DNA from: Sphingobacterium pedocola
Lineage (GTDB): Bacteria; Bacteroidota; Bacteroidia; Sphingobacteriales; Sphingobacteriaceae
Direction of reading: 5' to 3'
DNA length: 64,000 bases
Assembly (NCBI RefSeq): GCF_015209965.1
Contig: NZ_MU158689.1
Span: 1,945,662 to 2,009,661 of the forward strand
Shown here: piece after piece, positions 9,362 through 18,943 of the stretch
How the letters are laid out: every line of letters begins with the position of its first letter
How positions within the stretch are numbered: the first letter of the stretch is position 1
Notes under the pieces: model-generated
What the model was told of the DNA's origin: nothing
Databases searched by the model: none
The model's input: only the letters and a program-made list of their open reading frames with translations
Program-made: the position numbers and the translations under genes

Positions 9362-9532
9362 CTATACGATCTATTTTTTAACGGAGATGAAGCTCACGAT
9401 TTCGTGCATCCCCCTACCTCGTTTCGTCCTTCAAATTTGTTAAAAATATATTGATTTGAGTAATAGGATTAAACATATTTTATTATCTTCCCGTTATCAA
9501 ATATCTTACTAACTAAAAAAAACAAAAAAGGC

Positions 9533-10420
9533 ATGAAAAATTTCAAATCACTTGTATGTTCTTTGCTATTGGCTTCAACTTTACCAGCTTTAGCTCAAGA
9601 AGATCCTACTAAAGTTTGGACTATAAAGGGTGAAAATACCTTTTTAATCAATCAGAGTTCCTTCTCCAACTGGGCAGCTGGAGGAGTAAATTCCTTTGCC
9701 GGCAATTTAACATTAAATTACGACTTCAATTATAAAAAAAACAAATGGATATGGGACAATAAGGTTTTGGCAGCATATGGACAAACGTTCCAAAAAGAAA
9801 CGGACTGGCGTAAAAATGATGATCGTTTTGTATTAAATAGTTTATTGGGATATGAGGCTACCGAAAAATGGCTATACACGTTCTTCTTAAATTTCAACAC
9901 ACAATTTGCAAAGGGATACACCTTTGAAAATGATGGCAATCGTTCACTAATTTCATCCGGTTTATCACCAGCTTATCTAAGTTTTGGACCGGGTATAGCA
10001 TATAAAGAATCTGATAATTTCAAAGTAAATATTTCTCCAGCCGCTACACGATTCGTTTTTGTGACCAGTCCTGACATAGATGAAACAACTTTTGGATTAG
10101 ATCCGGGGAAAAAATCGAGATTAGAATTTGGTGCTTCGCTAGATGCCCACTATAAGAAGGATATTATGGAGAATATAACGTTTGAAAACATCCTAAAGCT
10201 ATATGCTAATTATTTGGAAGATCCGCAGAATGTAGATGTAGATTATACCGCAAATCTATTTATGAAAGTAAATAGATTCATTACAGTAAATGCAGGAGTT
10301 CAATTAATATATGACGACAACACAAAGATTCCAACAATAGAAAACGGCATAGAGACTGGAAGAGGGGCCAAACTACAGGTAAAACAAATTCTTGGTGCTG
10401 GGATAACCTATAAATTCTAA
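9533..10420 (+). CDS. DUF3078 outer membrane beta-barrel protein
   Basis: This 295-residue protein starts with a signal peptide (MKNFKSLVCSLLLASTLPALA, cleavage after ALA). The segments NQSSFSNWAAGGVNSFAGN and DNKVLAAYGQTFQKETDWRK are typical of DUF3078, a Bacteroidota family of predicted outer membrane barrels. Alternating aromatic/polar strands continue to a C-terminal GITYKF ending that fits an outer membrane insertion signal. The function of the family is not known. The hairpin at 10452 terminates it. Confidence 0.88.
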   Translation: MKNFKSLVCSLLLASTLPALAQEDPTKVWTIKGENTFLINQSSFSNWAAGGVNSFAGNLTLNYDFNYKKNKWIWDNKVLAAYGQTFQKETDWRKNDDRFVLNSLLGYEATEKWLYTFFLNFNTQFAKGYTFENDGNRSLISSGLSPAYLSFGPGIAYKESDNFKVNISPAATRFVFVTSPDIDETTFGLDPGKKSRLEFGASLDAHYKKDIMENITFENILKLYANYLEDPQNVDVDYTANLFMKVNRFITVNAGVQLIYDDNTKIPTIENGIETGRGAKLQVKQILGAGITYKF

Positions 10421-10451
10421 TATTACAAAAAGAAGCTAGCGCTGTAACAAA

Positions 10452-10477
10452 AAACTCTCCACGCAGGTGGAGAGTTT
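10452..10477. terminator. Bidirectional terminator between DUF3078 and YceI genes
   Basis: An 11-bp perfect stem, AAACTCTCCAC and GTGGAGAGTTT, closes a GCAG tetraloop. It lies between convergent genes that end at 10420 (plus) and 10500 (minus). A/T runs on each side suit termination in both directions. Confidence 0.85.
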
Positions 10478-10499
10478 AAATTATACTGTTAAAACGATA

Positions 10500-11129
10500 C
10501 TACTTTTTAGCAACGATAGTCACTTTAAAGTTGATTTCTTTCGAAATCAAATCGTCTTCCTTACCTGAATAATTTACACCCCAATCTTCACGGGCGATGT
10601 TAAAATCTGAAGTAGTTTTTACCGTAGTATCTGTAATCTCATCAACTTTTGCATCAAAAGTGATGTTTTTAGAAATACCTTTGATCGTTAAATTACCGGA
10701 AATAACTGCATCACTAGCAGTAGCACCAGCTTTTACCTCAGTAATTACAAGTGAAGCCTCTGGATGCGCAGCTACAGCGAAAAAATCATCAGCTTTCAAG
10801 TGACCATCTAGTTTTTCTTTATATTCACCATCCAAATCAGTACTGCTGATAGAAGACATATCCAATACAAAACTTCCGCCTGTGATAGCTCCGTTATCGA
10901 CATTAATCGAGCCAGATTTTATGTTTACCGTACCTGTATGCGCCCCAGTAACTTTAGTCCCTGTCCATACCAATGTAGATTCCGCAGGAACCACACTATA
11001 TGCCTCACCAACTACTTGATCAACGGTTTCAACCGAATCTGCTGTTTCAGCCTTTTTACCTTCTGGATTGCCAGCACATGATGCTAAAACCATAGCAGCT
11101 GCTGCCGAGAATAAAACGATTTTTTTCAT
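10500..11129 (-). CDS. YceI-family lipoprotein
   Basis: This 209-residue protein has a lipoprotein signal with lipobox LASC near residue 17. After an acidic linker comes a YceI-type domain: STLVWTGTKVTGAHTGTVN, FVLDMSSISSTDLDGEYKE, LTIKGISKNITFDAKV and a C-terminal KEINFKVTIVAKK. YceI domains are lipocalin-like beta-barrels that bind isoprenoid or other lipid chains in the periplasm. The protein should sit at the inner face of the outer membrane or at the cell surface. It is monocistronic. Confidence 0.9.
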   Translation of the reverse strand: MKKIVLFSAAAAMVLASCAGNPEGKKAETADSVETVDQVVGEAYSVVPAESTLVWTGTKVTGAHTGTVNIKSGSINVDNGAITGGSFVLDMSSISSTDLDGEYKEKLDGHLKADDFFAVAAHPEASLVITEVKAGATASDAVISGNLTIKGISKNITFDAKVDEITDTTVKTTSDFNIAREDWGVNYSGKEDDLISKEINFKVTIVAKK

Positions 11130-11235
11130 TTCAATATTTGGATTATATGTTTAAACTTGTAATTATACAAAATTAAAATTCTTATCACACTTATCTTTAT
11201 CAAATTAATTTATTAACATTTAAAAGACATTTCTT

Positions 11236-12561
11236 TTAATGACCGGAAGGGAGTACATCTACTCTTTTAATATCCGCACCCAGCGTCTTTAGGCGTTCTT
11301 CAATGTCTTGGTAACCTCTTTCAATCTGGTCTATATTAAAAATTGTCGATTTACCCTGTGCAGATAAAGCGGCGATCAACAGAGAGACCCCTGCACGAAT
11401 ATCAGGTGACGACATGGAGATACCCCTTAGCTGTGTCTGCTTATTCAAACCAATCACCGTTGCTCTATGTGGATCACACAGGATGATCTGTGCGCCCATA
11501 TCAATTAATTTATCTACAAAAAACAATCTACTTTCAAACATTTTTTGATGAATTAGTACATTTCCTTTTGCCTGGATAGCGGTTACCAATACGATACTTA
11601 ACAAGTCAGGAGTAAATCCTGGCCAAGGAGCATCTGAAATCGTCAGGATAGACCCATCTATAAAGGTATCGATTTCATATGAACTCTGGGCGGGGATAAA
11701 AATATCATCTCCCCGCAGTTCCATTTTTACACCCAATCTTGCAAATACGGAGGGGATCATACCCAGCTCATTATAACACACATCTTTGATGGTAATTTCC
11801 GAACCCGTCATCGCGGCCAACCCGATAAAGGATCCGATCTCAATCATATCAGGCAGCATTCGATGCGCCGTGCCTCCCAGTTTTTTTACACCCTCTATTG
11901 TCAACAAGTTAGAGCCGATACCCGTTATCTTTGCTCCCATTCTGTTGAGCATTTTACAGAGCTGTTGTAAGTAAGGTTCGCAAGCAGCATTATAAATCGT
12001 TGTTGTACCTTCAGCGAGCACTGCTGCCATAACAATATTTGCAGTTCCAGTTACCGAAGCTTCGTCCAATAAAAGAAACGCACCTTTCAATGCAGTGGCA
12101 TCGACGTTAAAAAAATGATTTTCAGCATCATAGACAAACTTTGCACCTAACTTCTCAAAACCCAAGAAATGGGTATCCAAACGACGGCGCCCTATTTTGT
12201 CACCCCCTGGTTTAGGGATAGCTGCTTTTCCAAATCTGGCTAGTAAAGGCCCCACGATCATAATTGATCCGCGCAACCCTCCGCCCTTTTGTTTAAAGTC
12301 GTCAGAAGCAAAATAATCAATATTAATCTCTTTTGCTTCAAACTCGTAGGTATCCTTATTCAATCGGTTAACGATTACCCCCAAAGAACCCAAAAGTTCG
12401 ATAAGCTTGTTTACATCCTTGATATCAGGAATATTACTTATGGTAATTTTCTCTTCCGTCAGCAATACCGCCGACAATATTTGTAATGCTTCGTTTTTGG
12501 CTCCCTGAGGAACAATTTCACCCTTTAAAGGCTTTCCACCAATAATTTCAAAAGCGTTCAT
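11236..12561 (-). CDS. murA: UDP-N-acetylglucosamine 1-carboxyvinyltransferase (Cys-to-Asp active site)
   Basis: This 441-residue protein catalyses the first committed step of peptidoglycan synthesis, adding enolpyruvate from PEP to UDP-GlcNAc. Family signatures include GEIVPQGAKNEALQIL at the N-terminus, LLDEASVTGTANIVMAAVLA, AACEPYLQQLCKMLNRMGA and SSPDIRAGVSLLIAALSA. The active-site loop reads PKPGGDKIGRRRLDTHF. The residue at position 121 is Asp, where the Escherichia coli enzyme has the fosfomycin-alkylated Cys115. Asp at this position is catalytically competent and gives intrinsic fosfomycin tolerance in other bacteria. Confidence 0.95.
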   Translation of the reverse strand: MNAFEIIGGKPLKGEIVPQGAKNEALQILSAVLLTEEKITISNIPDIKDVNKLIELLGSLGVIVNRLNKDTYEFEAKEINIDYFASDDFKQKGGGLRGSIMIVGPLLARFGKAAIPKPGGDKIGRRRLDTHFLGFEKLGAKFVYDAENHFFNVDATALKGAFLLLDEASVTGTANIVMAAVLAEGTTTIYNAACEPYLQQLCKMLNRMGAKITGIGSNLLTIEGVKKLGGTAHRMLPDMIEIGSFIGLAAMTGSEITIKDVCYNELGMIPSVFARLGVKMELRGDDIFIPAQSSYEIDTFIDGSILTISDAPWPGFTPDLLSIVLVTAIQAKGNVLIHQKMFESRLFFVDKLIDMGAQIILCDPHRATVIGLNKQTQLRGISMSSPDIRAGVSLLIAALSAQGKSTIFNIDQIERGYQDIEERLKTLGADIKRVDVLPSGH

Positions 12562-12732
12562 AGTTGGATTAAGTATCGAAAAATATTCTTAAAAACAAAA
12601 CCTTCATGTCCGTAACATCAACCGTCATAAAGGTTCTTGATGACCATCGAACCGAACCGCCAGAAGGACGGGAACTCATCGATGTAGCTAAATATACGTT
12701 CTAGCTACTTACTACAAGTAACTTCGTATTCT

Positions 12733-13470
12733 TTACTTTTTATACGTATTACTCTGATAAGGCTTTCTATTATTGTTGTTGCTACTGCTACTGCCCATTT
12801 TTCGTCTGCCGCTATTATTATTGTTGTTATTGTTACTTTGTCTTTTACCATTCTGATTACTTTTCTGGTTACTTGACGCAGCGACTTGTGTTTTCCCCCT
12901 ATTACCTGGAGGCGGGGTACGAAAATCTAATTTAGTAAGAACTGTATCTTGCGGAAGGCTTAAAGCTCCTTTTGAAAGCTCTTTTAAATCTTCAATAATC
13001 TGCAAGTCGTTTACCGAATCTTTATTCCAAGTAATGTAAGCCATTTTCATAAAGTTAGCTACGCTCAACGTCATCTGCTGCTTTACATCTTCATTCGTCA
13101 CTCCTTTCGCCTTCTCAATCATCTGTTCCACGATGTGACCATAATGTTTGAAGCGTATTCTATTTTGAGGATACGGAATAGGTTGAGGCTTCACGTTCAT
13201 ATCCTCTTTTGTAGGGATAGGATAAGGAGAATCTACATCTATTTTAAAATCAGAAATGATATGAAGATGATCCCAAAGTTTATGTTTGAAATCAGAAACA
13301 TCTCTTAAATGAGGATTAAGTACCCCCATCATATCTATAACGACTTGCGCTAATCTATTGCGCTCTTCTTTTTCGGGTATAGTACAAATATGGTCGACCA
13401 TATTTTGTACATTTCTTCCATATTCCGCCAAAATTAAGTTTGAACGGGTACTGTTATAATCAAAATTCAT
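12733..13470 (-). CDS. DUF4290 domain protein
   Basis: This 245-residue protein has a helical N-terminal domain (RSNLILAEYGRNVQNMVDHI, KEERNRLAQVVIDMMGVLNP, DFKHKLWDHLHIISDFKID) that matches the Bacteroidota-specific DUF4290 family. The last 60 residues are a low-complexity Asn/Ser/Lys/Arg tail that is probably disordered and could bind nucleic acid. It lies between uvrD and murA on the same strand, about 60 bases after the helicase stop side. Its function has not been established. Confidence 0.88.
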   Translation of the reverse strand: MNFDYNSTRSNLILAEYGRNVQNMVDHICTIPEKEERNRLAQVVIDMMGVLNPHLRDVSDFKHKLWDHLHIISDFKIDVDSPYPIPTKEDMNVKPQPIPYPQNRIRFKHYGHIVEQMIEKAKGVTNEDVKQQMTLSVANFMKMAYITWNKDSVNDLQIIEDLKELSKGALSLPQDTVLTKLDFRTPPPGNRGKTQVAASSNQKSNQNGKRQSNNNNNNNSGRRKMGSSSSNNNNRKPYQSNTYKK

Positions 13471-13528
13471 ATAGAACGGTTAAACGCTATAATAACGTTA
13501 TTTATATTATTTTATTTTAAAAGTCCTA

Positions 13529-15796
13529 CTATTGGACTATTCTTAGTTTTGCAAATTTAAGCAACAATTGTTTCTGTCCCAATTCTTTGAAAGAAATAGT
13601 TGCTTTCATATCCGGTTTATTTCCTTCCAGATTTACCACTTTTCCAAATCCGAACCGTTCGTGTTCCACTTCCATTCCTATTTGAAGGGTGCTCGTGTCG
13701 GATGGAGCGAATCCCGCGGTAGGGACATGTGCTTTTGGTAATATGGATGTCGTTTTCATAACCTTTGGCTTTGGTTTTGAAAAAGTATCCTTTTGCTGCC
13801 ATGTAACACGCTCAGATTGAAAACCGTCATCCTCTTTAGTGGGCATTCGCGGCTTAAAGTCGAGCTCTAAACAAGCCGGATTAAGCTCGTCCAAGAATCT
13901 ACTTGGTTCACAATTATTCAATGTACCCCATCGATAACGTGAAGTTGCATACGACAAATGTAGCTTTTTTTCCGCTCGCGTCACAGCAACATAAAATAGT
14001 CTTCGCTCCTCTTCCAATTCTGTTCTTGAATTAAGCGACAGCTGAGACGGAAAAAGATTCTCCTCTAATCCCACAATAAATACGTTCGGAAATTCCAAAC
14101 CTTTGGACGAATGAATGGTCATTAAAGAAACCGTATCGGCATTCGGGTTCTTATCGTTATCGTCATTCGTCAACAGCGCTATATCCTGAAGGAATACATC
14201 TAATCCCTTTTCTTCGATATCTTCCCGTTCCGAAAACTCTTTGATCCCATTTAATAGCTCTTGAATATTTTCGTACCTATTTAAGCCTTCCACCGATTTG
14301 TCTTCGTACAGATCTTTCAATATTCCGGAATGCTGTGCAATATGCATTGCTGTTTCAAAAGCACTGTGGTTATTACCAACAGCCTGAAAACTTTGAATCA
14401 TCAATGCAAAACCTGATACTGCGTTAAAACTTCTCCCATCAAGAAACATTTGCGCATTCACGACAACATCCCAGATACGGTATTGCTGCTGGTCTGCCGC
14501 CACAATTATTTTTTCGATTGTAGTATCCCCTATTCCCCGTCGTGGGTAGTTGATCACCCGCTTTAGTGCTTCTTCATCGTTCGGATTATACGTTAATCGA
14601 AAGTAAGCTATTAAATCTTTAATTTCTTTACGTTGGTAGAATGATGTACCACCATAAATTTTATAAGGTACATTTAATTTGCGAAGCGCCTCCTCCATAG
14701 CCCTAGACTGCGCATTGGTACGATACAGAATCGCAAAATCTTTATAATTATAGCTCTTGATAGATTTTTCCTGAATAATTGCTTCGGCAACAATTTTTCC
14801 TTCTTCGTTATCCGAGAACGCCCGAGCTACCTTTATCTTGTCTCCCTCCTCATTGTCAGAAAACACGTTTTTCTCCAGTTGATTTTTATTATTTGCGATG
14901 ATACTATTTGCCGCATTAACGATCATCTTGGTTGATCGATAATTCTGTTCTAGTTTATAGACCTTCACATCTGGATAATCTTTTTGAAAATTCAAGATAT
15001 TCTGAATGTTTGCACCACGAAACGCGTAAATACTTTGCGCATCGTCGCCCACTACACAAATATTCTCATTCACGGCAGCCAGCCGCTTAACAATCAGATA
15101 TTGTGAAAAATTTGTATCCTGATATTCGTCAACCATTAAGTACTTAAACTGGTGCTGATATTTATGCAACACCTCCGGAAACTTGTTCAATAACACATTT
15201 GTTTTGAACAGTAGATCGTCAAAATCCATGGCTCCTGCACGATAGCACCGTTGCGCATAGGTCATATAGATTTCCCCGAGCTGTCCTCTTCCATTTTCAC
15301 GATCCTCAGCCAGGATAGCTTCATTTTTGTTATACTCCTGAGGAGATATCAAATTATTCTTGGCAGACGAAATCCGTCCATATACATGATTGACATTGTA
15401 TAGCTTATCGTCCAAATTCATCTCTTTGAGGATCGCACGCAATAAGCTTTTGGTATCATCGGTATCGTAAATGGTAAAATTCTTCGGGTAGCCAATGAGC
15501 TCCGCCTCCACCCGCAAAATACGTGCGAAGATAGAGTGAAATGTACCCATCCAAATATTTTTTGCTTCCGCCCCCACTACTTTCATGATACGCTCGCGCA
15601 TCTCTTTAGCAGCCTTATTGGTAAAGGTCAAAACTAATATATTGAAGGGGTCAACACTTTTGTTGATTAAATGTGCTACGCGATACGTGATGACACGGGT
15701 TTTCCCCGAACCTGCTCCGGCCACAATCATTACCGGCCCTTCAGTCTGTTCTACGGCCGCGCGTTGTGAGGGGTTTAATCCTGCTAAATAATCCAA
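13529..15796 (-). CDS. UvrD/PcrA-type ATP-dependent DNA helicase
   Basis: This 755-residue SF1A helicase carries all expected motifs in order: Walker A AGAGSGKT at residues 26-33, Walker B DEYQDTN, GDDAQSIYAFRGA (motif III), LEQNYRST (motif IV), TIHSSKGLEFPNVFIVGLEE (motif V) and RRLFYVAVTRAEK (motif VI). The C-terminal extension ends in a PcrA-like Tudor domain (GMEVEHERFGFGKVVNLEG). It unwinds DNA 3' to 5' in nucleotide excision and mismatch repair. It is divergent from the dipeptidase gene. pcrA or uvrD would both be acceptable names. Confidence 0.94.
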   Translation of the reverse strand: MDYLAGLNPSQRAAVEQTEGPVMIVAGAGSGKTRVITYRVAHLINKSVDPFNILVLTFTNKAAKEMRERIMKVVGAEAKNIWMGTFHSIFARILRVEAELIGYPKNFTIYDTDDTKSLLRAILKEMNLDDKLYNVNHVYGRISSAKNNLISPQEYNKNEAILAEDRENGRGQLGEIYMTYAQRCYRAGAMDFDDLLFKTNVLLNKFPEVLHKYQHQFKYLMVDEYQDTNFSQYLIVKRLAAVNENICVVGDDAQSIYAFRGANIQNILNFQKDYPDVKVYKLEQNYRSTKMIVNAANSIIANNKNQLEKNVFSDNEEGDKIKVARAFSDNEEGKIVAEAIIQEKSIKSYNYKDFAILYRTNAQSRAMEEALRKLNVPYKIYGGTSFYQRKEIKDLIAYFRLTYNPNDEEALKRVINYPRRGIGDTTIEKIIVAADQQQYRIWDVVVNAQMFLDGRSFNAVSGFALMIQSFQAVGNNHSAFETAMHIAQHSGILKDLYEDKSVEGLNRYENIQELLNGIKEFSEREDIEEKGLDVFLQDIALLTNDDNDKNPNADTVSLMTIHSSKGLEFPNVFIVGLEENLFPSQLSLNSRTELEEERRLFYVAVTRAEKKLHLSYATSRYRWGTLNNCEPSRFLDELNPACLELDFKPRMPTKEDDGFQSERVTWQQKDTFSKPKPKVMKTTSILPKAHVPTAGFAPSDTSTLQIGMEVEHERFGFGKVVNLEGNKPDMKATISFKELGQKQLLLKFAKLRIVQ

Positions 15797-15919
15797 AATA
15801 TTGTGAATTTTTTATCCGTTAGAAAATATGGTGTAAAGTTAATAAAAATCATTTTATATACCGGCAGACTCTTCTATAATAAAACAAAAAACGTAACTTC
15901 AATAATTATAGTAACCTTC

Positions 15920-16600
15920 ATGAAAAAACTGTTAATCTTCACTGCACTGCTATCAATGCACTTTTCTAATGTACAATCACAGAAAAGTAAGATTCCAAAA
16001 GACTTTACATACCTACACGACGTAATACCGAATATCGAATATGACATCCGATATTACGGCAGCCACAATTTTGTCGGAAGTCCCATCGACGGATACGAAT
16101 GTCCGACTGCAATTTTGTCCCTCCGGGCAGCTCAAGCTTTAGCAAAGGTTCAACAACAGCTTAATACCCGCGATTTAGGTTTGAAAATATTTGATGCCTA
16201 TAGGCCTCAGCGTGCAGTCGATCATTTCATTAGATGGGCAAAAATGACACATGATACCGTTGCGAAATTCGAATTTTATCCTATGGTGGATAAAAAAGAT
16301 CTTTTCAAGAAAGGATATATCGCCACCCGATCAGGACATAGCAGGGGAAGCACAGTAGACCTCACCATAATAGATTTAAATACAAGAAAAGAACTCGATA
16401 TGGGAAGTCCCTTTGACTTCTTTGGCGAAAAATCCCATCACAATTCCGTGCATATTACCAATGAACAGAAGAAAAACAGGCAACTTCTTAAATCCGTGAT
16501 GGAAAAACATGGCTTCAGATCGTATTCAGAAGAGTGGTGGCATTACACCTTAAACAACGAACCCTATAAAGAAACCTACTTTGATTTTCCAGTACAGTAG
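15920..16600 (+). CDS. VanX/DdpX-type D-alanyl-D-alanine dipeptidase, exported
   Basis: The ATG at 15920 was chosen because it begins a normal signal peptide (MKKLLIFTALLSMHFSNVQS). An upstream ATG at 15803 would add 39 unlikely residues. The mature protein shows the M15D catalytic set: FDAYRPQRAVDHF, the zinc-binding SGHSRGSTVDLT (His, Asp), and EWWHY (catalytic Glu, zinc His). It cleaves D-Ala-D-Ala or related dipeptides. An exported, single-copy gene with no vanHA or vanRS partners points to peptidoglycan turnover or nutrient use and not to vancomycin resistance. Confidence 0.88.
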   Translation: MKKLLIFTALLSMHFSNVQSQKSKIPKDFTYLHDVIPNIEYDIRYYGSHNFVGSPIDGYECPTAILSLRAAQALAKVQQQLNTRDLGLKIFDAYRPQRAVDHFIRWAKMTHDTVAKFEFYPMVDKKDLFKKGYIATRSGHSRGSTVDLTIIDLNTRKELDMGSPFDFFGEKSHHNSVHITNEQKKNRQLLKSVMEKHGFRSYSEEWWHYTLNNEPYKETYFDFPVQ

Positions 16601-16655
16601 CCCCATAAAAAACCTACTGTTCGAGGAGTAAGCTATATTATTTTCCTGCCCTTAA

Positions 16656-18254
16656 TTAAAATGGCGCGTCATCTGGCATATCATTCATCCGGGAAGGCAT
16701 GGTGATACCACCACCTCCGCCAAAATTCTCAAAGGATGCAGAAGGCAGTATAGCCGAAGGTGCACCGAAAGGATTATCTCCACCCCCAGAGGCAAAGGAA
16801 TCCCCCCCCATACCCGCGAAATCATCTTCCAAATCCACAAATTTCACATATTTACCTATAAATCGTAAAGGAACAATCCCTGTTTCTCCGTTACGGTGTT
16901 TTGCGATAATTACCTCTCCCACTCCCACAGTCGATCTTCCCTCTTCATCTTCGGTAAGACCATAATACTCCGGACGATACAGGAAGAGTACCATATCCGC
17001 ATCCTGTTCGATAGATCCCGACTCCCTTAAATCCGAGAGCATAGGTCGTTTGCTATTACCTGGTCTAGATTCAACTGCGCGACTCAATTGAGATAGGGCC
17101 AATACCGGAATATTTAACTCTTTTGCGACAGATTTCAAAGCACGGGATATACTACCAATTTCCTGTTCCCGGTTTCCACCACCTTTGCCTTCAGCTTTAC
17201 CATGCATCAATTGCAGGTAATCGACAATTACCATCTGGATATCATGTTGCGCTTTCAGACGTCTACATTTAGCCCTGAATTCAAATACATTCAGTGCAGG
17301 TGTGTCATCGATAATCAACGGTGCTTCGGTTAATCTTCCGATTCGGGAATGCAGTTGTTGCCATTCATGATCTGCTAAATTACCTTTTTTGAGTTTTTCT
17401 TGTTCTATTTCGGTTTCTCCGGCAATAAGGCGATTCACGAGTTGAACGGAAGACATCTCCAATGAGAATACTGCTACCGGCTTGTTGTGGTCTACCGCAG
17501 CATTGCGTGCGACGGACAATACAAAGGCTGTTTTACCCATTGCAGGACGGGCAGCTATAATAACCAAATCCGAAGGTTGCCATCCTGAAGTCATACGATC
17601 CAAGGCCGTCAAACCCGAAGGAACTCCCGTTAATCCATCTGTTCGATCCCGTAATAATTCCAAATTGGAGATTGCTTCCCGCATGATATCATCCATTTTC
17701 CGGGAATCCCTACGCAAGTTATTTTGAGCAATATCAAATAAACTCTTCTCCGCATGATCTAGTAGATCGAAGATATCACTGGTTTCATCATATGATGCAT
17801 TGATAATTTCGGTCGAAACTTTTATTAACTCGCGCTGAATATATTTTTGGGAAATGATACGGGCATGATATTCAATATTAGCTGCAGAAACTACGCGGTC
17901 TGTAAGCTGTGTAATATAGTACGCTCCACCCACCATTTCCAAAGCCCCCATTTTACGCAACTCTACCGTTACGGTCAATAAGTCTATGGGAGACGTTTTT
18001 TGAAATAAACTAAAGATCGCTTCAAATATCTTCTGATGCGATTCTTTATAAAAAGAATCCGGTTTTAAAATATCAATTACTTCACTCAATGCATTCTTTT
18101 CCAACATCAATGCACCCAATACGGCCTCTTCCAAATCTACCGCTTGCGGAGGGAGTTTACCTAAACCACTTATTAAGTTATTTAGGTTAGTACGTTTCTT
18201 GTTAAAGTTGGTACGACCGGTATTAGACGACTGCGCAGAAAATTCTTGATCCAT
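16656..18254 (-). CDS. dnaB: Replicative DNA helicase DnaB
   Basis: This 532-residue protein has the DnaB N-terminal domain (LPPQAVDLEEAVLGALML, residues 34-51) and the RecA-like ATPase domain with Walker A ARPAMGKT at residues 235-242. Walker B is VIVDYLQLMHG, and QLSRAVESRPGNSKRPMLSD marks the DnaB family. The C-terminal 50 residues are Gly/Ser-rich and end in DDAPF, resembling the acidic tips of single-strand DNA-binding proteins. No intein is present. The 689-bp region upstream contains a perfect DnaA-box match. Confidence 0.96.
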   Translation of the reverse strand: MDQEFSAQSSNTGRTNFNKKRTNLNNLISGLGKLPPQAVDLEEAVLGALMLEKNALSEVIDILKPDSFYKESHQKIFEAIFSLFQKTSPIDLLTVTVELRKMGALEMVGGAYYITQLTDRVVSAANIEYHARIISQKYIQRELIKVSTEIINASYDETSDIFDLLDHAEKSLFDIAQNNLRRDSRKMDDIMREAISNLELLRDRTDGLTGVPSGLTALDRMTSGWQPSDLVIIAARPAMGKTAFVLSVARNAAVDHNKPVAVFSLEMSSVQLVNRLIAGETEIEQEKLKKGNLADHEWQQLHSRIGRLTEAPLIIDDTPALNVFEFRAKCRRLKAQHDIQMVIVDYLQLMHGKAEGKGGGNREQEIGSISRALKSVAKELNIPVLALSQLSRAVESRPGNSKRPMLSDLRESGSIEQDADMVLFLYRPEYYGLTEDEEGRSTVGVGEVIIAKHRNGETGIVPLRFIGKYVKFVDLEDDFAGMGGDSFASGGGDNPFGAPSAILPSASFENFGGGGGITMPSRMNDMPDDAPF

Positions 18255-18410
18255 ACTATATATTTTTAGGGCTTACCCGCCATTTTGAGTTCCGAATTTT
18301 ACGGGATAACAAAAGTAACAAAAATACACCTACGTTTATTTTTAAGTTCTAAACATTATAAAAAAGTTGCATCAACAATTATAGAATTTTCGTTTGTAAT
18401 TTCCATTCCT

Positions 18411-18419
18411 TTATCCACA
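18411..18419 (+). promoter_or_regulatory. DnaA-box match upstream of dnaB
   Basis: TTATCCACA equals the high-affinity DnaA box consensus. It lies 157 bases upstream of the dnaB start codon in an AT-rich stretch. One such 9-mer can occur by chance, so a role in dnaB control or in replication is only suggested. Confidence 0.4.
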
Positions 18420-18746
18420 CAAAATGTTTAAAAAATGTTAACTATTTTTTAGACAATCTCACTATCAAAAAGTTACATACATGTTAATAACTTTAACGGA
18501 TGTTAATAACTACAAAAGCAATACTGGCTCAACCTTTTAATAAGCTGTGATACGTTAACTTTTCATAATCAATACATTAAGCTAATATTTACAAAAAACA
18601 ATCTTTTGATTTAATTTTCAGCTACATTTTAAGACACTATTTTTCACCCAAATAGATTATTTGTAAATGGAGACAAAACTTGCATGTGATAAATATTATC
18701 CATACCGAGCTTACACGTTCACCGTGGGCAAACCAGTAACCGCCTG

Positions 18747-18941
18747 GCGTTCATTCATACATTATGAGCATACACTAAAGAATAAAAATTGCAAATATCC
18801 ATCTCATGTATAATCGCCGATAAAAGCAAATTACGAATAGTATTTTTCTGTCCGGTATATTCACCCGAGTTTAGCTTCAATGGCATACATAAGACCGCTA
18901 CGCTAAGTTTGTGAATGCAAAGCATTTTATCTAAGTTTGCG
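18747..18941. repeat. Intergenic leader module (copy 2, before ubiE)
   Basis: Blocks at 18747-18761, 18822-18836 and 18911-18941 match the three blocks upstream of aroC in order and orientation, with longer spacers. The last block is 29 of 31 bases identical and ends three bases before the ubiE start codon. The pattern suggests a dispersed, partly decayed element or a shared regulatory leader. Confidence 0.7.
18908..18939 (+). promoter_or_regulatory. Predicted Bacteroidota promoter of ubiE-porT, with almost no leader
   Basis: TTTG at 18908-18911 and TAAGTTTG at 18932-18939 are exact matches to the -33 and -7 elements, separated by 20 bases. Only four bases lie between the -7 box and the ATG at 18944. 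Transcription would then begin at or next to the start codon, giving a leaderless or nearly leaderless message. Confidence 0.6.
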
Positions 18942-18943
18942 TT

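Larger units (their letters stand above)
18255..18943. other. 689-bp AT-rich intergenic region between dnaB and ubiE
   Basis: There is no convincing reading frame here. The half next to dnaB is very AT-rich. It holds a perfect DnaA-box match TTATCCACA at 18411-18419, a one-mismatch match at 18696-18704, and a 12-base direct repeat ATGTTAATAACT at 18481-18492 and 18500-18511. The half next to ubiE holds the second copy of the leader module also found before aroC. Confidence 0.6.

Noticed and set aside
15803..15919. Longer N-terminus for the VanX-like protein
   Set aside because: The extra 39 residues would place a second hydrophobic stretch before a normal signal peptide; the ATG at 15920 explains the export signal better.
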